This document shows positions 5,211 to 9,180 of a stretch of 9,180 nt of DNA, piece by piece. The position numbers were made by a program, and so were the translations under genes. Below the pieces are notes generated by a model, which worked only from the letters and a program-made list of their open reading frames with translations, had not been told where the DNA came from and did not search any database. Where the stretch lies: contig CAIRNW010000073.1 of the NCBI GenBank assembly GCA_903879995.1, positions 1 through 9,180 on the forward strand. The letters are read 5' to 3'. Position 1 is the stretch's first letter. Each line of letters opens with the position of its first letter. Source of the stretch: an uncultured Bacteroidota bacterium (GTDB lineage: Bacteria; Bacteroidota; Bacteroidia; Chitinophagales; Chitinophagaceae).

Positions 5211-6584
5211 ATGGACTACGTCCCAACGCTAACAAAGATGCGGGATTATTTTGCATCTGGTGTAACGCATTCCGTTGAATTTAGAAAACAACAGTTACGT
5301 CTATTGCGTGATGCAATACTGCAACACGAGCATGCCATTAATGAAGCGCTGCATCAGGATCTACATAAGAGTCCCGAGGAAGTGTGGGTAGCAGAAACCG
5401 GACTGGTTGTTGCTGAAATTAATTTGGCACTCAAAAAGCTTGATCAGTGGGTACAACCCCAAACGGTTCGTACTAATCTACTTAACCTTCCTTCCTCCAG
5501 CCGTATCATGGCTGAGCCACTGGGTGTGGTTTTGATCATTGCACCTTGGAATTATCCTTTTCAACTTTTATTCAATCCACTGGTAGGCGCTATTGCTGCT
5601 GGTAATTGTGTAGTATTAAAGCCCAGTGAATTTGCTCCGGCTACGGCTGCAGTTATGAAAAAAATTGTGGAGTCAGTGTTTGAGTCCTCCTATGTTTATC
5701 TCACAGAGGGAGACGGCGCTACTGTAGTGCCCTCGTTAATGGATTCATTCCGATTTGATCATGTGTTTTATACCGGCAGTACTGCAGTAGGACGAATTAT
5801 TTATCGTATGGCTGCAGATAAATTAACGCCAGTTACACTGGAGCTTGGTGGAAAAAGCCCTTGTGTGGTAGAGGAGGATGCCTCCATTGAAGTTGCCGCT
5901 AAACGAATTGCATTGGCAAAATGGAATAATGCCGGACAAATTTGTGTTGCACCAGATTATATTTTAGTACACGCGTCCGTACGGGATCGGTTTATTGCTG
6001 CATTGCAAAAAGTAATGGAACAGTTTTTTTCAGCAGATCCATCGCAGTGTGGACATTACGGTCGAATTATCAATACTCGTCAATTTGATCGGCTTGTCAA
6101 TTATCTATCGATGGGAACCGTGCTGGCTGGCGGTACTTATAATCGAGATACGCGTTATATAGCTCCTACTTTATTGACGGATGTGAAACTGGATTCTCCA
6201 TTGATGCAGGAAGAAATTTTTGGACCCTTACTACCAATTCTTTCTTATAACTCCTTTGAAGAAGCTTGTTCCATTATAGCACGTAATCCCGATCCTCTTG
6301 CATTCTATGTTTATACAGAAAGCAAGGAAAAAGAAAAGCAATGGTTACAACGTATTCCTGCCGGCGGTGCTTGTGTCAATAATTCGGTATTTCATTTATT
6401 GAATCACCGACTTCCCTTTGGTGGAAGAGGAACCAGCGGGGTAGGCGCCTATCATGGTAAATATTCATTCGATACGTTTAGCCACAAGAAAAGTGTACTA
6501 AGAACACCCACCTGGCCGGACCCTTCAATTAAGTATCCGCCCTTCCGGGGTAAATTGGGCTTATTTAAAAAACTAATAGGATGA
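5211..6584 (+). CDS. Aldehyde dehydrogenase, class 3 (fatty-aldehyde dehydrogenase type)
   Basis: This is a 457-residue NAD(P)-dependent aldehyde dehydrogenase that oxidises aldehydes to carboxylic acids. Motifs run in order: PWNYPFQ with catalytic Asn114, KPSE with cofactor-binding Lys137, FTGS-like FYTGSTAVG (187-194), LELGGKSP with general base Glu211, NAGQICVAPDY with the nucleophile Cys245, EEIFGPLLP (334-342), and PFGGRGTSGVGAYHGKYSFDTFSH near 402-425. Spacing and length match ALDH3 enzymes, which prefer medium/long-chain and aromatic aldehydes. The C-terminal basic/hydrophobic tail could touch the membrane (inference). I place the start at ATG 5211. The in-frame extension back to 5019 is antisense to tadA and lacks homology. 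Its TGA overlaps the next gene's ATG (ATGA), so it is coupled to the peroxidase. Confidence 0.93.
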   Translation: MDYVPTLTKMRDYFASGVTHSVEFRKQQLRLLRDAILQHEHAINEALHQDLHKSPEEVWVAETGLVVAEINLALKKLDQWVQPQTVRTNLLNLPSSSRIMAEPLGVVLIIAPWNYPFQLLFNPLVGAIAAGNCVVLKPSEFAPATAAVMKKIVESVFESSYVYLTEGDGATVVPSLMDSFRFDHVFYTGSTAVGRIIYRMAADKLTPVTLELGGKSPCVVEEDASIEVAAKRIALAKWNNAGQICVAPDYILVHASVRDRFIAALQKVMEQFFSADPSQCGHYGRIINTRQFDRLVNYLSMGTVLAGGTYNRDTRYIAPTLLTDVKLDSPLMQEEIFGPLLPILSYNSFEEACSIIARNPDPLAFYVYTESKEKEKQWLQRIPAGGACVNNSVFHLLNHRLPFGGRGTSGVGAYHGKYSFDTFSHKKSVLRTPTWPDPSIKYPPFRGKLGLFKKLIG

Positions 6585-7261
6585 ACAAGCGGTTTCCTTT
6601 TAAAACAGTGTTAGGCGTTGCGCTTCTGGCGGGCATCTTTTATTTTTTCTGGCAGAACCGCAATAATCGTGCAATGACTATTCGGCAACAATTATTAAAA
6701 ACTTTTTATCCTGCTTTGCTTTGGCTTACTAAAGCAGGGAATAAAAACACGCAGTTTATTGTACAAGCGCCCACACCTCCTCCTGTTTCTTTTTATTCAC
6801 TCCAGGCAATGGGCCTTAATGGAGCATCGTTTGATTGGTCTGGTTTACAAGGAAAAAAAGTATTGATTGTGAACACCGCCAGTGATTGTGGGTACACGGC
6901 GCAGTATGCAGAACTACAAAGTTTACATACACAATATGCTGATCGCTTAGTAATTCTTGGGTTTCCATGCAATCAATTTAAAGAACAGGAAAAGGGGAAC
7001 GAACAGGATATTGCTTCTTTTTGTCAGGTGAATTATGGAGTTACGTTTCCCTTGTTTCAAAAAGCGGATGTAAAAAAAGGGATCAATCAGCATCCCGTAT
7101 ACCAATGGCTCACTGATCCTGCAAAAAATGGATGGAATAAGCAGGAGCCCGTTTGGAATTTTTCTAAATATTTAATTGACGAACAAGGGAGATTAACGCA
7201 TTATATGGACCCCTCGGTGTCTCCGCTTGATCCTCGATTGATCAAAGCGATTGCTCCTTAA
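6581..7261 (+). CDS. Membrane-anchored glutathione peroxidase family protein (Cys type)
   Basis: This 226-residue peroxidase reduces hydrogen peroxide or lipid hydroperoxides. The Gpx domain spans about residues 69-224. The peroxidatic cysteine replaces selenocysteine at Cys103 (NTASDCGYTAQY). LGFPCNQFKEQE supplies Gln132, and VWNFSKYLID supplies Trp192 and Asn193, completing the active-site tetrad. Cys148 in FCQVNYGVTFP matches the resolving cysteine of thioredoxin-dependent Gpx enzymes. Unlike the roughly 160-residue core family, it has an extra N-terminal part of about 65 residues with a hydrophobic segment (about 9-24) after MNKRFPFK, read as an uncleaved membrane anchor or signal. A Pro-rich linker (PTPPP) precedes the domain. 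The ATGA overlap with the aldehyde dehydrogenase gene fixes the start and suggests a joint role in removing lipid peroxides and derived aldehydes. Which side of the membrane it faces is unclear, since positive charges flank both sides. Confidence 0.9.
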   Translation: MNKRFPFKTVLGVALLAGIFYFFWQNRNNRAMTIRQQLLKTFYPALLWLTKAGNKNTQFIVQAPTPPPVSFYSLQAMGLNGASFDWSGLQGKKVLIVNTASDCGYTAQYAELQSLHTQYADRLVILGFPCNQFKEQEKGNEQDIASFCQVNYGVTFPLFQKADVKKGINQHPVYQWLTDPAKNGWNKQEPVWNFSKYLIDEQGRLTHYMDPSVSPLDPRLIKAIAP

Positions 7262-8298
7262 TTAACAGGACAATGCTGATGGTAGTTGATCAATTCAATC
7301 GATGTTTTCTCAAATTGGTAACCGGCATAGGTACTCGCAACCTGGTCCAGCACCGCGTTAATTTCTTCTTCTGTTTTTAAAGTAACTAGTTGGTTGCGGA
7401 ATTCTTTGATATTTGGGAGTCCCTTGAGATAATTTGCATAATGCCTTCTCATTTCGTTGACACCCACTACCGGATTTTTCCATTCAATGGAGCGACGCAA
7501 ATGTTTGCGGCATACTGCTACTCTTTCTTCTACGCTAGGTGGATTTAAGTGTTGCCCGGTTTCAAAAAAATGTTTGATCTCACGAAAAATCCAAGGATAA
7601 CCAATAGCAGCTCTTCCAATCATGATCCCATCTACTCCATATCGATTCTTGTAGGCCAATGCTTTTTCGGGCGAATCGATATCGCCATTTCCAAAAATGG
7701 GTATTTTAATGCGAGGATTATTTTTGACTTTACCAATCAGTGTCCAGTCGGCCTCTCCTTTGTAAAGTTGCATTCTTGTTCTTCCGTGAATAGCCAATGC
7801 CTGAATTCCTACATCTTGTAAACGTTCCGCTACTTCCTCAATGTTTTTGCTATCGTGATCCCACCCTAAACGTGTTTTAACAGTAACGGGTAAGGAAGTA
7901 GATTTCACAACAGCTTCTGTTAATCGTACCATCAAATCTATATCACGCAATACTCCGGCACCGGCTCCTTTCATGGCTACTTTTTTGACCGGGCAACCAA
8001 AATTTATATCGAGTAAGTCAGGTTGAGTTACTTCTACAATTTTGGCAGCCAAGGCCAGGCTTTCTTCATCCCCTCCAAAAATTTGAATTCCAATTGGGCG
8101 TTCGTAATCAAAAATGTCCAGCTTTTTCCTGCTTTTGATAGCATCTCGAATCAATCCTTCTGACGAAATAAATTCGGTATACATCAGATCTGCTCCATTA
8201 TCCTTACAAACAGCACGGAATGGCGGATCACTCACATCCTCCATGGGTGCCAGCAAGAGTGGAAAGTCGGGTAAGGTCGTAGAGCCAATTCTGACCAT
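7258..8298 (-). CDS. dusB: tRNA-dihydrouridine synthase (DusB type)
   Basis: This is a 346-residue FMN flavoenzyme that reduces specific uridines in the tRNA D-loop to dihydrouridine using NADPH. It is a TIM barrel of the Dus family: LLAPMEDVSDPPFR (15-28, FMN binding), IGIQIFGG (69-76), DINFGCPVKKVAMKGAGAG with catalytic Cys102, TVKTRLGW with Lys141, AIHGRTRMQLYKGEADW with His171, IFGNGDI (201-207) and IMIGRAAIGYPWIF (225-238). The C-terminal helical domain carries MRRHYANYLKGL. Length is in the usual 320-350 range. The TAA stop overlaps that of the peroxidase gene by four bases, tail to tail. A TAAATTTG element 49 bases upstream of the ATG is its likely promoter. The family call is firm; DusB rather than another Dus subgroup is likely but not proven. 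Confidence 0.93.
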   Translation of the reverse strand: MVRIGSTTLPDFPLLLAPMEDVSDPPFRAVCKDNGADLMYTEFISSEGLIRDAIKSRKKLDIFDYERPIGIQIFGGDEESLALAAKIVEVTQPDLLDINFGCPVKKVAMKGAGAGVLRDIDLMVRLTEAVVKSTSLPVTVKTRLGWDHDSKNIEEVAERLQDVGIQALAIHGRTRMQLYKGEADWTLIGKVKNNPRIKIPIFGNGDIDSPEKALAYKNRYGVDGIMIGRAAIGYPWIFREIKHFFETGQHLNPPSVEERVAVCRKHLRRSIEWKNPVVGVNEMRRHYANYLKGLPNIKEFRNQLVTLKTEEEINAVLDQVASTYAGYQFEKTSIELINYHQHCPVN

Positions 8299-8312
8299 CG
8301 TTGGGTTTTACC

Positions 8313-8320
8313 TATTTTTG
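8313..8320 (+). promoter_or_regulatory. Candidate -7 element for the CPBP protease gene
   Basis: TATTTTTG matches TAnnTTTG exactly and lies 57 bases before the ATG at 8378, in the gap divergent from dusB. No strong -33 is visible at the right distance. Its predicted start site (about 8325) faces that of the dusB promoter. Confidence 0.42.
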
Positions 8321-8347
8321 ATTATTCCGTAATTCAGTAAGAAAGCA

Positions 8348-8355
8348 CAAATTTA
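8348..8355 (-). promoter_or_regulatory. Candidate -7 element for dusB
   Basis: Minus-strand TAAATTTG matches TAnnTTTG exactly and lies 49 bases before the dusB ATG (8298). The predicted leader is about 45 bases and A-rich. No clear -33 is seen. It is the same octamer as in front of sodA. Confidence 0.5.
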
Positions 8356-8377
8356 CAACCTAAACAGCCACGGATTC

Positions 8378-9180
8378 ATGAAGGGACTTTTTCAGTACAA
8401 AACAGCAGGGCAACAGTTTTTTTTATTACTCAGCCTTTCACTCTTTAGTTTTTTTGTGATCGGGTTGCTCGGCACCTACGCGTTGACAATTATTACGGGT
8501 ATATCCCTGGAGCAAGTTGGTGCTTTAGATACGATCGATCCAAAACATCCCTGGCTTCCTTTCTTTATTCGAGGAATGCAGGCGGTTCAGTTTATTGGAC
8601 TTTTTTTAATTCCCAGTTGGTTTGCAGGAAAATACTTCACTACGCAATCGACTTCTTCCTATCTCGGGTTAAGAAAGCCAAATTATCCGGGTTTTTGGTT
8701 GGTAGGTACCGTTGCTATTTTAATTGCTCTTCCCATGGTGCAATGGTTAGGAGAGATCAATCGCGCTATTGAATTTCCGTCTGAACTCACCAATTGGATT
8801 CGCTCTAAAGAAGATGAGGCTAATGAAACGGTAAAAGCATTACTATCTCGTCATACGATCAAAGATCTTTTACTGAATTTATTTTTTGTAGCAGGCTTGG
8901 CAGCCGTAGGTGAAGAATTATTATTTCGTGGGGTAGTACAACGCATCTTTGTAAGACAGTTTGGACAGGCCTGGCCTGCGATCATTTTTTCTGCATTTTT
9001 ATTTGCGGCCTTACATATGCAGTTTTATGGCTTCTTTCCCCGCTTGGCATTAGGGATTCTGTTAGGGGCTATCTATTGGTATAGTGGCAGCTTATGGGTA
9101 GCAATTCTTGCCCATTTTGTATATGATGCCATTCTGATTACGCTGGTTTACTTTAACCCTGCTATGTTAAATGACCAACC
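8378..9180 (+). CDS. CPBP-family intramembrane metalloprotease (3' end outside window)
   Basis: The frame is open from ATG 8378 to the right edge: 267 residues with no stop, so the C-terminus is missing. It is a multi-pass membrane protein with hydrophobic segments at about residues 14-40, 66-83, 104-122, 165-178, 198-213, 222-235 and 238-257. The CPBP (Abi/Rce1-like) motifs are present: EELLFR (Glu179, Glu180, Arg184), FAALH (Phe209...His213) and HFVYD (His246...Asp250), which form the predicted metal/catalytic site. Members process prenylated proteins in eukaryotes, or bacteriocins and regulators in bacteria; most bacterial members, including this one, have no known substrate. It is divergent from dusB with a 79-base gap. 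No bacteriocin or small-peptide partner is visible here, so a role in peptide maturation is not supported by context. Confidence 0.88.
   Translation, partial: MKGLFQYKTAGQQFFLLLSLSLFSFFVIGLLGTYALTIITGISLEQVGALDTIDPKHPWLPFFIRGMQAVQFIGLFLIPSWFAGKYFTTQSTSSYLGLRKPNYPGFWLVGTVAILIALPMVQWLGEINRAIEFPSELTNWIRSKEDEANETVKALLSRHTIKDLLLNLFFVAGLAAVGEELLFRGVVQRIFVRQFGQAWPAIIFSAFLFAALHMQFYGFFPRLALGILLGAIYWYSGSLWVAILAHFVYDAILITLVYFNPAMLNDQ

Noticed and set aside
7549..7821. Plus-strand ORF antisense to dusB (also 8114-8332)
   Set aside because: Both lie opposite conserved Dus motifs and lack any protein signature.
8378..9180. CPBP protease as part of a bacteriocin-processing or defence cassette
   Set aside because: No peptide precursor, transporter or immunity gene is visible. 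Its neighbour is housekeeping dusB, and CPBP proteins are common stand-alone genes in Bacteroidota.
1..9180. Mobile elements, CRISPR arrays, tRNA/rRNA genes, direct repeats or a novel multi-gene system
   Set aside because: No transposase, repeat-spacer pattern, tRNA-like cloverleaf or composition shift was seen. Nearly all bases are explained by recognised core genes.

Overview
The window is a compact stretch of core chromosome from a member of the Bacteroidota, most likely the Chitinophagia/Chitinophagaceae branch (class level is inference). Four things support this. The gene order bamA - ompH - ompH - murI is characteristic of that phylum. Genes start after A-rich leaders without Shine-Dalgarno sequences. 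Several gene starts are preceded by exact matches to the Bacteroidota -7 promoter element TAnnTTTG. L34 carries a short C-terminal extension. Base composition looks even, and there are no mobile elements, tRNAs, rRNAs, CRISPR arrays or long gene-free stretches.

Left part (1-3083): the 3' portion of bamA (outer-membrane beta-barrel assembly, cut by the left edge) is followed by two tandem, divergent ompH/Skp-like periplasmic chaperone genes, and then by a strong hairpin terminator. Behind the terminator, murI (glutamate racemase) starts at an ATG close to its own promoter. Together these genes serve envelope construction.

Middle (3084-4079): a Bacteroidota-type promoter and a roughly 100-nt structured leader precede rpmH (L34, a 51-residue gene), which ends at a textbook terminator. 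rnpA (RNase P protein) begins only 11 bases after the U-tract, and its stop overlaps the start of yidD (insertion efficiency factor). This is the classic rpmH-rnpA-yidD cluster, here without yidC.

Next (4089-7261): sodA (Mn-type superoxide dismutase) and tadA (tRNA adenosine deaminase) lie on the minus strand. Divergent from tadA is a two-gene operon encoding a class-3 aldehyde dehydrogenase and a membrane-anchored, Cys-type glutathione peroxidase, joined by an ATGA overlap. SOD, peroxidase and aldehyde dehydrogenase side by side make a small neighbourhood for oxidative stress and lipid-aldehyde clean-up.

Right end (7258-9180): dusB (tRNA dihydrouridine synthase) on the minus strand shares a TTAA with the peroxidase gene, so their stop codons overlap tail to tail. 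Divergent from dusB is a CPBP-family membrane protease gene that runs off the right edge. The 79 bases between them hold two promoter-like -7 elements arranged face to face.

I found no convincing novel multi-gene system. The most interesting points are the coupled aldehyde dehydrogenase/anchored peroxidase pair, the structured rpmH leader, the terminator placed directly in front of rnpA, and the face-to-face dusB/CPBP promoters.
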